From Dolichospermum sp. DET69 (GTDB lineage Bacteria > Cyanobacteriota > Cyanobacteriia > Cyanobacteriales > Nostocaceae), in NCBI GenBank assembly GCA_017355425.1, contig CP070233.1:5699272-5763271 (forward strand): DNA of 64,000 nt. Direction: 5' to 3'. The notes beneath the pieces were generated by a model, which saw only the letters and a list, made by a program, of their open reading frames with translations, made no database searches and had not been told where the DNA came from. Below, piece after piece: positions 35,065 through 44,348 of the stretch. Numbering within the stretch: the first letter of the stretch is position 1; every line of letters begins with the position of its first letter. The position numbers and the translations under genes were made by a program.

Positions 35065-37944
35065 TTAATTCGTGTCATCTTTGACATTAATCCAGTAATG
35101 TTCAGTGCCATTAGTCACAAATTGGGTTTTTTGAGTAGAAGTATTCGGTAGACCCCGACCAGAATTACCATCAGCTACTGCTCGCCACCAGGGTGATTTC
35201 ATATCCGTATTAGGACGGAGGAGGGGTTGTTGCTTTGTTGCTGTATACAGTAAAGATTGTAGAATCATACTGTTAGTGCTACTAGTAGAACCAAGAGCGG
35301 TTTTACCTGTTTTTTCATAAAAACCTTCATAAAAGCCCAGCAAAGGATTGTATAAGTCCGTTGTTGCCTTGATTAATTCCTGAGTATAGGTATCTTTAGG
35401 CAATAAAGCATAATAGGCAAATGCTACAGCCGAACTGACTAATCTTCCCTCTGGTAGTAGTTTACCATCATCATCTAAGGCTGCCCAAGGCTGATTTTGA
35501 CCAATAATCGAACTGTGGACGGTGTAAGGTTGACGCTCAATGAGAGTAGTAGCTGAGGCAGTAAGAGTCTCAGTCTTAAGGTAGCGTTGGGCTTGAGCTT
35601 GATATACTGCTGTAAAGAGCGATCGCATTTTTGGATCTAAACCAAACTCTAGAGCATACAGCAGAAAAGGATTACTAACGGTATATTGATTAACCTTTGA
35701 TTTTGTATCTTTACGAAGCCGTTCAATGGGGACTTCTACCCCCTCCACTGATGTTGTTTTATATTCACCACCCACAGCAGATTTATCAACATTAAATCCC
35801 CACAATTGAAAACCTCTAGCAGCATATTCTTCATAACCCAAACGGGTTTCAGGATTAATTCTGGGGACTAACCGCCCACTTTTATCTTTGGTGACATTGG
35901 CGCTAGAAAGAATACCTTCCCGCACAACCCGCAAGTATGACCAATCGAGAGCAATTTGATCAACAACTTCCGTATATTCGGGGTGATCTGTTTTTAAATT
36001 ATAAAGGGCTGCTAATAGTCTTCCCACATCTAAAGACGACCAGCCAGTACCTTCTGGAACTGGATTACCACCATAATCTACTGGTTGCAATGTTCGCGGA
36101 TCATAACCCCGACTCGGTAATTCCCCTGCATACAGCGGTATCTGCGCTAAAGCACTCAACAACTGTCGAATGCGTTGATCAAATTCCTTGGGAGAAATTA
36201 TATCCATTGCCCATGCTGCATTGAGCGCTGTTAAATAGTCTCCTAATCCCCACAATGTTGAACCCTTAACATCAGAGCGATCGCTCACCAATCCTGTGCT
36301 AGGCTGAGAATTAGCGGAGAAATAGTTCCAGGCCGCTTGAGCGTAGCGTCTTTGCACAACTGTTAACGGTTTAGGTAATGGTTTAGCTGGCTGCGGGACA
36401 CCCAAGGATGGAATAGGTTTAACTATCAGCGGAGGTGGGTTAGTCGCTGTATTAGTCTTAGCAGGTGTAACATTTATGGGAATAGGACTTTGGGCTGGAG
36501 TCGGGGAATTTGCAGCAGGTGATTTAGAATCTGAGGGTTTAGAATCTGAGGGTTTAGAATCTGAGGGTTTAGAATTTGAGGGTTTAGAATCTGAGGGTTT
36601 AGAATCTGAGGGTTTAGAATCACCAGACGGTATTTTTGCAAAACTCACCCCACTACCACCAATTAAGGGGCGATTTCCTCTAGCTTTATAATATAAAATC
36701 TCCATGATTAGGCCATTAGTATTACCTGTCAAGGATTTATTAGGTTTTTTTGTTTCTTCATACAGTCCAGCGTAGAAGCCACCACCTTTAGGATCACGTA
36801 AATCCTTAACAGCATCAAAAACCTTTTGAGCATAAGCATTACCTGGATAAAGATAGCGCCAGCCAAAGGCAGCTTTAGTGCTAATACTCCGCAACTCTGT
36901 ATAGGGCTTATTTTTCTCCGTAATTGTTGCCCAAGCAACTCCATTAGAGTAAATAGTATTGTAGAGAAAATAAGGAGGTTGATCAATATTGTCTTCAGAA
37001 ACAGCAGTTAGTTGTCCCGTAGATTCAAAGCGTCGCTTTTGTACTTCTAAAATGTCAGCAGCATATTTTTTTAAATAACCTTCTAAGCCAAATTCAATAC
37101 CATCAAGAATATAGGATTCACCGACTACATAATTATTAGCATTAGTGCTTTGAAAATCACGGGTATCAACAGGAATTTTCACCCCGTTAATATCTACAAG
37201 TTTGAAAGGCTCTAAAGCCACCGCTTTGGGTGCTTTAAATCCCCATAGTTCATAACCCCTAACAGCATATTCCTCATAACCAAGTCGTCCTTCTTGTACC
37301 AACAATGTTTTACCATTAGGTAAAACAACTGCTCCGTAAAGTTGGTCATCTTTCAGTGATCTTGCTAACTGCCACTTACTGAGAACTCCCTTCAGCCAAT
37401 TTTTATATTGAGGATGACAAGTACCAATAATATGAAAAGCAGCCAATATGCGACCAATATCCAAAGCTGACCAACCCAGACCCTTTTCTAGAGGTTTATT
37501 CCCATAATCAGTCATTTTTCCATTAGCAGCATTATATACCTTATTTGGTAAAGCGTTTTCAAATAAACTAAGATTAGCAAAATTGGTAAGAAATTTATTA
37601 AAGCGCGAATCAAATTCCGACTGGTTAATCAAATTCATCCACCGCGCTGCATTCAAAGCCATTAGGTAATTACCAATGTCCCAGAGAGTACCAGAAGGAT
37701 AACCACCAGTAGAATTAGTAAACCCTGTATTTGCTTGATAGTTATTGACAAAATACTGCCAAGCTGCACGAGCGTAAGTCTGTTCCTCCGGTGTTAGAGG
37801 CGCTGAAATTTGACTACAGCCATTAGGAGTAGAATTTTGTGCTAAAGATACTGTAGGCACACAGAACAGAAATTGCAGAAATGCTCCACTTAGGAACAAT
37901 GCAATCCATCTTAATAGTTTGTAGTGACGGTGTTGCTGTATCAT
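35065..37944 (-). CDS. Secreted protein with two DUF3131 domains
   Basis: 959 residues. Signal peptide (WIALFLSGAFLQFLFCVPTV, then SLAQ). Domain 1, about 45-425, has NKVYNAANGKMTDYG, EGRLGYEEYAVRGYE, GESYILDGIEFGLE and SEDNIDQPPYFLYN. A low-complexity linker of seven or so SKPSD units (15-bp DNA repeats, about 36527-36617) and a Pro-rich stretch follow. Domain 2, about 535-930, has TGLVSDRSDVKGSTLWGLGD and ETRLGYEEYAARGFQ. The two domains are diverged, so the fusion is not recent. Exported helical-toroid domains suggest glycan processing in the periplasm or outside. Confidence 0.85.
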   Translation of the reverse strand: MIQQHRHYKLLRWIALFLSGAFLQFLFCVPTVSLAQNSTPNGCSQISAPLTPEEQTYARAAWQYFVNNYQANTGFTNSTGGYPSGTLWDIGNYLMALNAARWMNLINQSEFDSRFNKFLTNFANLSLFENALPNKVYNAANGKMTDYGNKPLEKGLGWSALDIGRILAAFHIIGTCHPQYKNWLKGVLSKWQLARSLKDDQLYGAVVLPNGKTLLVQEGRLGYEEYAVRGYELWGFKAPKAVALEPFKLVDINGVKIPVDTRDFQSTNANNYVVGESYILDGIEFGLEGYLKKYAADILEVQKRRFESTGQLTAVSEDNIDQPPYFLYNTIYSNGVAWATITEKNKPYTELRSISTKAAFGWRYLYPGNAYAQKVFDAVKDLRDPKGGGFYAGLYEETKKPNKSLTGNTNGLIMEILYYKARGNRPLIGGSGVSFAKIPSGDSKPSDSKPSDSKPSNSKPSDSKPSDSKPSDSKSPAANSPTPAQSPIPINVTPAKTNTATNPPPLIVKPIPSLGVPQPAKPLPKPLTVVQRRYAQAAWNYFSANSQPSTGLVSDRSDVKGSTLWGLGDYLTALNAAWAMDIISPKEFDQRIRQLLSALAQIPLYAGELPSRGYDPRTLQPVDYGGNPVPEGTGWSSLDVGRLLAALYNLKTDHPEYTEVVDQIALDWSYLRVVREGILSSANVTKDKSGRLVPRINPETRLGYEEYAARGFQLWGFNVDKSAVGGEYKTTSVEGVEVPIERLRKDTKSKVNQYTVSNPFLLYALEFGLDPKMRSLFTAVYQAQAQRYLKTETLTASATTLIERQPYTVHSSIIGQNQPWAALDDDGKLLPEGRLVSSAVAFAYYALLPKDTYTQELIKATTDLYNPLLGFYEGFYEKTGKTALGSTSSTNSMILQSLLYTATKQQPLLRPNTDMKSPWWRAVADGNSGRGLPNTSTQKTQFVTNGTEHYWINVKDDTN
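36527..36617. repeat. 15-bp coding repeat (SKPSD linker)
   Basis: About six or seven TTTAGAATCTGAGGG units in direct tandem, coding for the Ser-Lys-Pro-Ser-Asp linker on the minus strand; one unit carries a single change (Asn for Asp). Likely length-variable between strains. Confidence 0.85.
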
Positions 37945-38202
37945 TTATAAATAAAATTTGAGAACCATTCAGGGAGGACTAGAGTGCTAGAGAAGAGAGA
38001 ATCACTTCGCTATAGTTAGAAATGACACCAAAAATCTGATACATTAAATAACAACTCTACTTTAGCAAGCTACAGGAATCCTCAATGATGTCTAAAAAAT
38101 ATCAAGGACTATAGGGAGTTCAAATCAAAAATCAAATACGTGACTCTTATAAAAACAAACAACCGCTAATTGACTAATTTAAATTTTATTTTTGGTAGCA
38201 AA

Positions 38203-40233
38203 ATGAATTCAGCGTCCTCTAGTTATGATTCAGCCAATTTTTCCGGTAATAGCCGTTCAACACTGAAAAAAAGAACCCTACTTTTTCGGTACTTAGCGGA
38301 AATAAACTTAATTTTTGGTGCTTGGTATTTACAATGGCGGATAACTCATTCTATCAACTTTGATGCTCTATGGCTGTCTATTCCTTTATTGCTGGCGGAA
38401 ATTTACAGCTATTTCGGGGGAGTTATGTTTGTCATTGGATTATGGCGGCCTATAGTCCGACAGGTTAAGTCTCTCAATCAGTTAAGCCCACCCCTTCCTA
38501 ACTGTGATTGGGCAAATGTAGATGTGTTTATAACCTGCTATAATGAACCCTCAGAAATGGTGGAAGAAACTGCTAGAGCAGCTTTAGCGATAGATTATCC
38601 AACCACAAAGCTGCGTGTATATGTATTAGATGATGGTAATTCTGAACAAATGCGAGCCATGTCAGAAAGATTAGCTCTAGAGGATTTACAATCACCATTA
38701 TTACAACAGGAAGCTAATCGAATTGACGGGGAATTATCTACTTTAAATCAACGAATTGAGCAACTGGAAAATCTAGCACCTGAAGTAAAAGCCGCTGAAG
38801 AATGGCTGCAAAAATCATCTTTAAATACTTTAAATACTTTCGAGGATATTCCCGCTAGATTTGTCCACAGTTTACAACAGTTTATTCTCTGGTTAAATCC
38901 TCAAAATCAAAATAGTCATCATGCCAGTAAATCAACTATATATGAACATCTTAATCATGAACGTAGCGCATTAGAATTAGCAATTCGTCAAAAAGAATTA
39001 GAACTTGTGCAACTGGTTAGGTTGCGGTATATTGCTCGTCCTAAACAACCAGGAGTACCTCATCATGCTAAAGCAGGTAATCTCAATTACGCCATTTTTT
39101 CTGGAGAGACCGCAGGAGATTTTATTCTTACTTTAGATGCAGATCATGTTCCTAAACCAGCATTTTTAAAGCGAGTTTTGACATATTTCTATACCTATAA
39201 TTTGTATTCAGGAAAATATCAACCAAACCGTATTGCATTTGTGCAAACTCCTCAAGATTTTTATAATATTCCCCCTGGAGACCCCTTTGGACATCGAGCC
39301 AATTTATTTTATGGACCCATTCAACAAGGTAAAGATGGCATGAATTCAGCTTTCTACACAGGTACAAATGCAGTCCTAAGAAGAGAAGCATTAGTTAGTG
39401 TGGGTTTACAATATTTTGCAGATGAATTTGTCAAAGATGGTAAAAAATTAGATGAATTTGAATTAATTGGTGGTGTTTCTAGTAATAGTATTACCGAAGA
39501 TATGAATACAGCCATGCGGTTGCATAGTTCTGGTTGGAAATCAATTTATCATCATGAATTATTAGCAGAAGGACTTGCTCCTGATGATTTAAGTTCTACC
39601 CTCAAACAGCGAATGCGCTGGTCTCAAGGTACAATTCAAGTGTTAATGAGAGAAAATCCTCTCACCAAACCAGGACTGACATTTTGGCAACGATTACACT
39701 ATTTTAAGACAACATATAGTTATTTTTCTGGATTTGCAACTTTGGTTTTTATTGCTTGTCCCATTATCTATTTTTTTACGGGAACTATCCCCGTGAAAAC
39801 TTATGGCTTTGATTTTACTATCCATTTTCTTCCAACTTTTATAATTAATAGGTTGACTTTTTTAGCTGCTGGTTGGGGAATTAATGCTGCGGAATTATGG
39901 CGTTCAGAACAATATTCTATCTCTTTATTTCCCCTATTCATTCAATCTGTATGGAGTGTATTAACCGGACAACCTATTAAATTTCAGGTTACACCTAAGC
40001 AGCGACAATCAGGAATCTATCTCCAGCTAATCTGGCCACAAATAACTGTGTTTATTTTGATGATTTTAGGTATAATATGGAGTATATATCGTCTCGCTAT
40101 TGGTCAGTTAGAAACTCCTTGGGTTTATTTGATCAACACATTATGGGGTATATATATTTTATCTCTACTTTGGGCAATTATCAGTGCTGCTGTTTGGCAA
40201 CCGCAGGACTTACATAAAACAGAAGGAAAGTAG
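38203..40233 (+). CDS. Cellulose-synthase-like GT2 glycosyltransferase
   Basis: 676 residues from ATG 38203; a TTG at 38170 would add 11. Two N-terminal helices, then the GT2 core: VFITCYNEP, first Asp in YVLDDGNS, DADH in LTLDADHVPK, TED in SNSITEDMNTA and the QxxRW motif in KQRMRWSQGT, followed by five to six more membrane helices. These are the processive beta-glycan synthase motifs of BcsA/CesA; there is no PilZ domain, so no direct c-di-GMP control is expected. A coiled-coil-like insert of about 110 residues (about 165-275) lies between the DDG and substrate regions. Likely product: a linear beta-linked exopolysaccharide. Confidence 0.88.
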   Translation: MNSASSSYDSANFSGNSRSTLKKRTLLFRYLAEINLIFGAWYLQWRITHSINFDALWLSIPLLLAEIYSYFGGVMFVIGLWRPIVRQVKSLNQLSPPLPNCDWANVDVFITCYNEPSEMVEETARAALAIDYPTTKLRVYVLDDGNSEQMRAMSERLALEDLQSPLLQQEANRIDGELSTLNQRIEQLENLAPEVKAAEEWLQKSSLNTLNTFEDIPARFVHSLQQFILWLNPQNQNSHHASKSTIYEHLNHERSALELAIRQKELELVQLVRLRYIARPKQPGVPHHAKAGNLNYAIFSGETAGDFILTLDADHVPKPAFLKRVLTYFYTYNLYSGKYQPNRIAFVQTPQDFYNIPPGDPFGHRANLFYGPIQQGKDGMNSAFYTGTNAVLRREALVSVGLQYFADEFVKDGKKLDEFELIGGVSSNSITEDMNTAMRLHSSGWKSIYHHELLAEGLAPDDLSSTLKQRMRWSQGTIQVLMRENPLTKPGLTFWQRLHYFKTTYSYFSGFATLVFIACPIIYFFTGTIPVKTYGFDFTIHFLPTFIINRLTFLAAGWGINAAELWRSEQYSISLFPLFIQSVWSVLTGQPIKFQVTPKQRQSGIYLQLIWPQITVFILMILGIIWSIYRLAIGQLETPWVYLINTLWGIYILSLLWAIISAAVWQPQDLHKTEGK

Positions 40234-40448
40234 AGGTAATTCATGAATTACCTCTAAGAGGGTGTTTCAACAGAATTGTATACAACCACAAAACCTAACC
40301 CCGTGGGGAAAGTTAATGAAAGTCCTTATTGCTTGTAAATCTATTTTTTAAAGTTCTACAAAATGCCTTAAATAGTAGTAGAATTTTAAATAGATAGGAC
40401 AATTTTCAATGGCAAATTTACAAACTAACACAGAAAGGAAGATAATTT

Positions 40449-40781
40449 ATGACTTCTAAAATTCACGTCTTTGAACCATCAGGAATTTTAAACGCCACCT
40501 CCGGTAATGAATTACGTCGTCAAATTACTGATATCATTAATAATGGAGTTAATATGCTATTGATTGATATGTCAAAGGTGACGTTTATTGATAGTTCTGG
40601 TTTAGGTGCTTTAGTGGGAGCAATGCAAAGTGTTAGAAATGCTAAAGGAGAACTATTTGTATGTTCCATTAATGATCAAGTCAAAATGTTATTTGAATTA
40701 ACGAAAATCAATCGAGTTTTGAACATATTAAGTAATAGAGAAGTGTTTGATAACAAAGTATTAGAACTAGAAAATGCTTAA
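40449..40781 (+). CDS. STAS-domain anti-sigma-factor antagonist
   Basis: 110 residues, a single STAS domain. The phosphorylation motif is VTFIDSSGLGALVGAMQ (Ser in DSSG), the site that an anti-sigma kinase phosphorylates and a PP2C phosphatase dephosphorylates. AGGAAG precedes the start. Together with the PP2C at 40994 and the kinase at 42322 it makes a complete partner-switching set, like the Slr1859-1861 set in Synechocystis or HmpUVW in Nostoc punctiforme. Position after the GT2 synthase hints at polysaccharide control. Confidence 0.9.
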   Translation: MTSKIHVFEPSGILNATSGNELRRQITDIINNGVNMLLIDMSKVTFIDSSGLGALVGAMQSVRNAKGELFVCSINDQVKMLFELTKINRVLNILSNREVFDNKVLELENA

Positions 40782-40993
40782 TGGTTTGATTCTATAGGTG
40801 AAGTTTTAGCAATTCTAAACTTGTACATATCCGGTTTTTCCCAATCTTATGAGGATGAATAGACAAGTCTAGTTGCACACATATGTTTCAAACCCTTAAT
40901 TTTTTCTTAGTCTACCCAGGTGGTCTGTGTTTGTGTAGTAGGGATTTATAATCGCCGAAAACTTTTCAAACACCCTTGATAAAAGTTCACATC

Positions 40994-42199
40994 TTAGGGA
41001 TTTTGACAGCCACTAAAATTAACTCGTAGTAAAGACAAATCATCATCAAAATTTTCGTTGCCGCTGATATTTATAATCTCAGGTAAGAGTTGATTAATAT
41101 GATTGTTATTTGACTGATTATGGGTGAGCAATAAATTAACGAAGGAGTCGAAACCCCAAATTTGTCCCTCTGGTTGCAGCAGTTCGTAAGCACCATCACT
41201 AAAAATATATAAAGTGCTGTTTTCTGCAACTTCCAAAATAGCAGTTTCAAAACTGATATCTCGTAAAAAGCCAATGGGTAAATCTAGAGATTCTAGTTTT
41301 ATAACCTCAATGCTGGAGGGGGCATTTCCAGATATTAATACAGCCGGTGGATGTCCAGCGTTACCATAAACTAGCTGATGATTAACACGATTAAAAACAC
41401 AGTACAAAATGGTAAAGTATTTATCGCCATGTTTACTCATTTGAAAACTTTCATTGAGTGCCTTGAGAACTTCTGCTGGTTGACAAAAATTAGTATTTGG
41501 TAGAGACTGCGATCGCAAGATATTCAATACAGATACAGATAACAAAGCCGAACCTACACCATGACCAGAGACATCTAATAGATAAATTGCCAAATGTTCA
41601 TCGTCAATCCAATAGTAATCAAAACAATCCCCTCCCAACTGTGCTGAAGGTACAAATAAAGATTCTATGGTTACTGATCCTATAATCGGTAATGGTAAAA
41701 GCGATCGCACATAATCAGCAGCTTCAGCTAGTTCGGTTTCTAAAACCTGCTTTTGATGCTGCAAATCTCGATTTAACTGCTCTAAAATTTGCTTTTGATG
41801 CTGCAAATCTCGACTTAATTGATGTAGCCTTAATCCTGCTCTTACCCGTGCTTTTAATTCATTCATCTCAATGGGTTTAGAAATAAATTCATCTGCTCCT
41901 GCATCCAATCCTCTAACACGATCATCTTCCTCTCCTAAAGAAGCTCCTTTTGCAGTCAGAAGAATAAAAAAAGTTGTAGCTAATTCCGGATCTGACTTAA
42001 TCAGACGACACACTTGTAAACCATCTATCCCAGACATTACCCAATCACAGATAATGAGAGCGGGACATAATTTTTTTGCTTCTATTATTCCCTCTTCGCC
42101 ATTAGCCGCTATGGTAACATCATAGCCCTGGGTTTTCAGAGTTTTTTTCAAAACCATTCGTAAGATAGGATCATCATCAATGACGAGGATTTTAAACAT
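40994..42199 (-). CDS. Response regulator with PP2C (SpoIIE/RsbU) phosphatase domain
   Basis: 401 residues. REC domain 1-125 (VIDDDP, CDWVMS phospho-Asp, SKPI), a short coiled coil containing two near-identical LNRDLQHQKQ units (135-155), and a PP2C-type phosphatase domain from about 175: PSAQLGGDCFDYYWID, YLLDVSGHGVGSALLSV and YIFSDGAYE supply the metal-binding Asp residues. It should dephosphorylate the STAS protein when the receiver is active. Gene is in opposite orientation to its presumed partners, which flank it. Confidence 0.9.
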   Translation of the reverse strand: MFKILVIDDDPILRMVLKKTLKTQGYDVTIAANGEEGIIEAKKLCPALIICDWVMSGIDGLQVCRLIKSDPELATTFFILLTAKGASLGEEDDRVRGLDAGADEFISKPIEMNELKARVRAGLRLHQLSRDLQHQKQILEQLNRDLQHQKQVLETELAEAADYVRSLLPLPIIGSVTIESLFVPSAQLGGDCFDYYWIDDEHLAIYLLDVSGHGVGSALLSVSVLNILRSQSLPNTNFCQPAEVLKALNESFQMSKHGDKYFTILYCVFNRVNHQLVYGNAGHPPAVLISGNAPSSIEVIKLESLDLPIGFLRDISFETAILEVAENSTLYIFSDGAYELLQPEGQIWGFDSFVNLLLTHNQSNNNHINQLLPEIINISGNENFDDDLSLLRVNFSGCQNP

Positions 42200-42321
42200 T
42201 TTGACTATTAAACAGTTTGAATAATTACTTATTAATTACTCTACATTAAATCTTGTCAAAGGATTTACATTTTTCACATTTTGAATATACACTCATAGTC
42301 AAATATTCTATGGATTGACCA

Positions 42322-42741
42322 ATGAATCATAAAATCTACCTAAAAACCAATACAGATATTAATGCTACAAGTGAAGTTTTATCCTGGCTGGAGCAAATCA
42401 ACCAGCCCCCATTTAATAATCAAACAATTTGGTGGGAATTACAAACACTACTAGTAGAAGGATTTATTAATATTGTAGAACACGCCCACAAAAAATTACC
42501 CAGAGAAACTCCGATTGAATTAGAAGTTATTAGACTCGAAGAAGATATAGAAATTCGGATATGGTCTTGGGGAGAACCTTTTGAGTTAGAAAAGCAATTG
42601 CAAATAACTTCAGCATTAGAGGATAATGATCAAGAAAGAGGACGGGGATTGCAAATAATGTCCTCCATTGCTGACAAACTGTCTTATAAACTAACAGATG
42701 ACAATCGTTATTGTTTATTTATCAGTAAACATTATTGTTAG
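42322..42741 (+). CDS. Anti-sigma-factor-type serine kinase / HATPase (RsbW-like)
   Basis: 139 residues, one HATPase_c domain: N box LLVEGFINIVEHAHKKL, G1-like IWSWGEPFE and G2-like DQERGRGLQIMSSIADKL. RsbW/SpoIIAB-type kinases phosphorylate a STAS partner on Ser; the G1 box is weak (SWGEP), which is common in this family. Divergent from the PP2C gene with a 122-bp gap. It completes the local switch. Confidence 0.82.
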   Translation: MNHKIYLKTNTDINATSEVLSWLEQINQPPFNNQTIWWELQTLLVEGFINIVEHAHKKLPRETPIELEVIRLEEDIEIRIWSWGEPFELEKQLQITSALEDNDQERGRGLQIMSSIADKLSYKLTDDNRYCLFISKHYC

Positions 42742-42968
42742 AATATGAAATTTATTTTGCACTACTACTAGACTAGACATGGCGTGAGAAAAAATCTAGG
42801 GACAATTGATAAATTATCCCTATAATAGTTTCAGGTTAGCCACATTTAATTCTCACCAGATGTCTATTGGTAATAGATTCATTCAATTCATTCATCTGTG
42901 GTATAAATACATGAAAACCGCTGTAGATTTAGGTCAATTTAGCATGAGCAGCCAAAATAATTCTTTCT

Positions 42969-43243
42969 GGTTATAAGCATACAATCCCGCATCCTCTAAC
43001 CGCTTTGCCTGGTTCTCTGTCAACATTCCCAAGGTACAGCATACCTTAAAGAATATCTTACGCCATTTTATCCTAAATGGGATGAAAATTTTTTTACTGA
43101 CGATTATTGGGAGTATCAAGTAGAAACGAGTTTCTGGGAATTTGTGAACAACTATTCATTAAAACTATTTATTTATCGGAAACACCAGCCTAGAAAATCA
43201 TATTTTTACAAGTTTGACAAATCCCCACTGGCGATCGCATTTA
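42969..43243. pseudogene. Fused remnants of bioB (minus) and GNAT acetyltransferase (plus)
   Basis: 42969-43046 is the bioB interior (minus strand [20 protein letters not shown]), joined at 43047 to the plus-strand GNAT interior ([19 protein letters not shown] through IYR.HQPRK), which jumps at about 43196 to the last codons of the GNAT gene (FTSLTNPHWRSH equivalent). Against the intact copies the bioB 5' part, the GNAT 5' part and about 280 bp of GNAT are deleted. Both are non-functional. Confidence 0.85.
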
Positions 43244-43250
43244 TAATACC

Positions 43251-43287
43251 TCAGATCCCCGACTTCTCCAAAAAGTCGGGGATCTGA
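43251..43287. repeat. 33-bp palindrome family, copy 2
   Basis: TCAGATCCCCGACTTCT..AAAGTCGGGGATCTGA; corresponds to the palindrome at 24010 as part of the same duplicated segment. Confidence 0.88.
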
Positions 43288-43310
43288 AGATAATTATGGA
43301 GAAATAAATT

Positions 43311-44162
43311 ATGTCAATATATAATAATCGCGTGGCTATTTTGGCGACAATGCACAATAAAGAAAAAGTAATTTCTCCTTTATTGAAAGAACATTTAGGA
43401 ATTAATTTGATAGTTCCTCAAGGCTTAAATACTGATGTTTTTGGAACTTTTACTAGAGAAATTAAACGTCCAGATACACAAATCATTACTGCTAGGTTAA
43501 AAGCTAAAAAAGCCTTGGAAATGGATGATGAAAAAATAGCCATTGCTAGTGAAGGAAGTTTTGCCCCTCATCCCCTAATTCCCTATATTTATGCTAACCA
43601 AGAAATAATTATTTTTTTGGATCAAGAAAATGATTTAGAAATTATTGGTGAATTATTTTCCATAGAAACTAATTTCAATCACCAAACTATATCTAGTTTA
43701 GAAGAATCTGAAGAATTTGCTCAAAAAGTTGGTTTTCCTGAACATGGTTTAGTAATTTCATTTGATAATATATCCACAGGAAAAACAGAATTTATTAAAG
43801 GTATTACCAGCAAAGAAAACCTAATCAATTCCGTAGAAATTGCCATAAAAAACACAAATGGTAAATTTCATATAGAAACAGATATGAGAGCAATGTATAA
43901 TCCTACCAGGATGAAAAATATTGCCTTTGCTACTCAAGACTTAATTAATAAAATTAATAGTTTATGTCCCCAATGTAATACTCCTGGTTTTATGATTAAT
44001 CAAAAAATCCCTGGACTACCTTGTGAACTTTGTCATCAGCCAACTTCATTAATTAAAGCAGTAATTTTTCAATGTCAAAAATGCGGTTTTACCCAACAAC
44101 AATTATTTCCTAACAATCAAGAATTTGCTGATCCTAGTTTATGTGAATATTGTAATCCTTAG
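43311..44162 (+). CDS. DUF6671 family protein
   Basis: 283 residues, soluble. N-terminal domain begins RVAILATMHNKEKVISPLL and contains IASEGSFAPHPLIPY and METDMRAMYNPTRM-like blocks; the C terminus has three CxxC pairs (CPQC, CELCH, CQKCG, CEYC), which should form zinc ribbons. The family is conserved in bacteria without an assigned role. The ribosome site GGAG lies 11 nt upstream. Stop TAG overlaps the first bases of a palindrome (TAGATCC). A vestige of the gene's 5' end remains beside the intact GNAT gene at 24058. Confidence 0.85.
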   Translation: MSIYNNRVAILATMHNKEKVISPLLKEHLGINLIVPQGLNTDVFGTFTREIKRPDTQIITARLKAKKALEMDDEKIAIASEGSFAPHPLIPYIYANQEIIIFLDQENDLEIIGELFSIETNFNHQTISSLEESEEFAQKVGFPEHGLVISFDNISTGKTEFIKGITSKENLINSVEIAIKNTNGKFHIETDMRAMYNPTRMKNIAFATQDLINKINSLCPQCNTPGFMINQKIPGLPCELCHQPTSLIKAVIFQCQKCGFTQQQLFPNNQEFADPSLCEYCNP

Positions 44163-44193
44163 ATCCCCGACTTCTTCAAGAAGTCCGGTATCT
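44161..44193. repeat. 33-bp palindrome family, copy 3
   Basis: AGATCCCCGACTTCTTCAAG with complement AAGAAGTCCGGTATCT; two mismatches. It starts within the DUF6671 stop codon and may act as a transcript-end stem. Confidence 0.85.
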
Positions 44194-44348
44194 ATTTTTT
44201 TATGAAGATATATTATTTTTATAAGCTCGTGATAGCGCAGCGTGGTGTTAGCCATTTTTGACAATTTAACTAGCAACTTACGTTAAATTAGCAAGATGGT
44301 GAGCTTTTTTGTCTATCATTAAATAAATATCAATTAAGCGTAATTATA

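Larger units (their letters stand above)
42742..43310. other. Region with decayed duplicate of the bioB-GNAT segment
   Basis: 42742-42968 holds no gene I can recognise. 42969-43243 contains the duplicate fragments, followed by a palindrome (43251-43287) and the ribosome site of the DUF6671 gene. Confidence 0.7.

Noticed and set aside
38203-40233. c-di-GMP-controlled cellulose synthase (BcsA)
   Set aside because: No PilZ domain is visible after the last helices, and no BcsB or BcsZ-type gene is adjacent.
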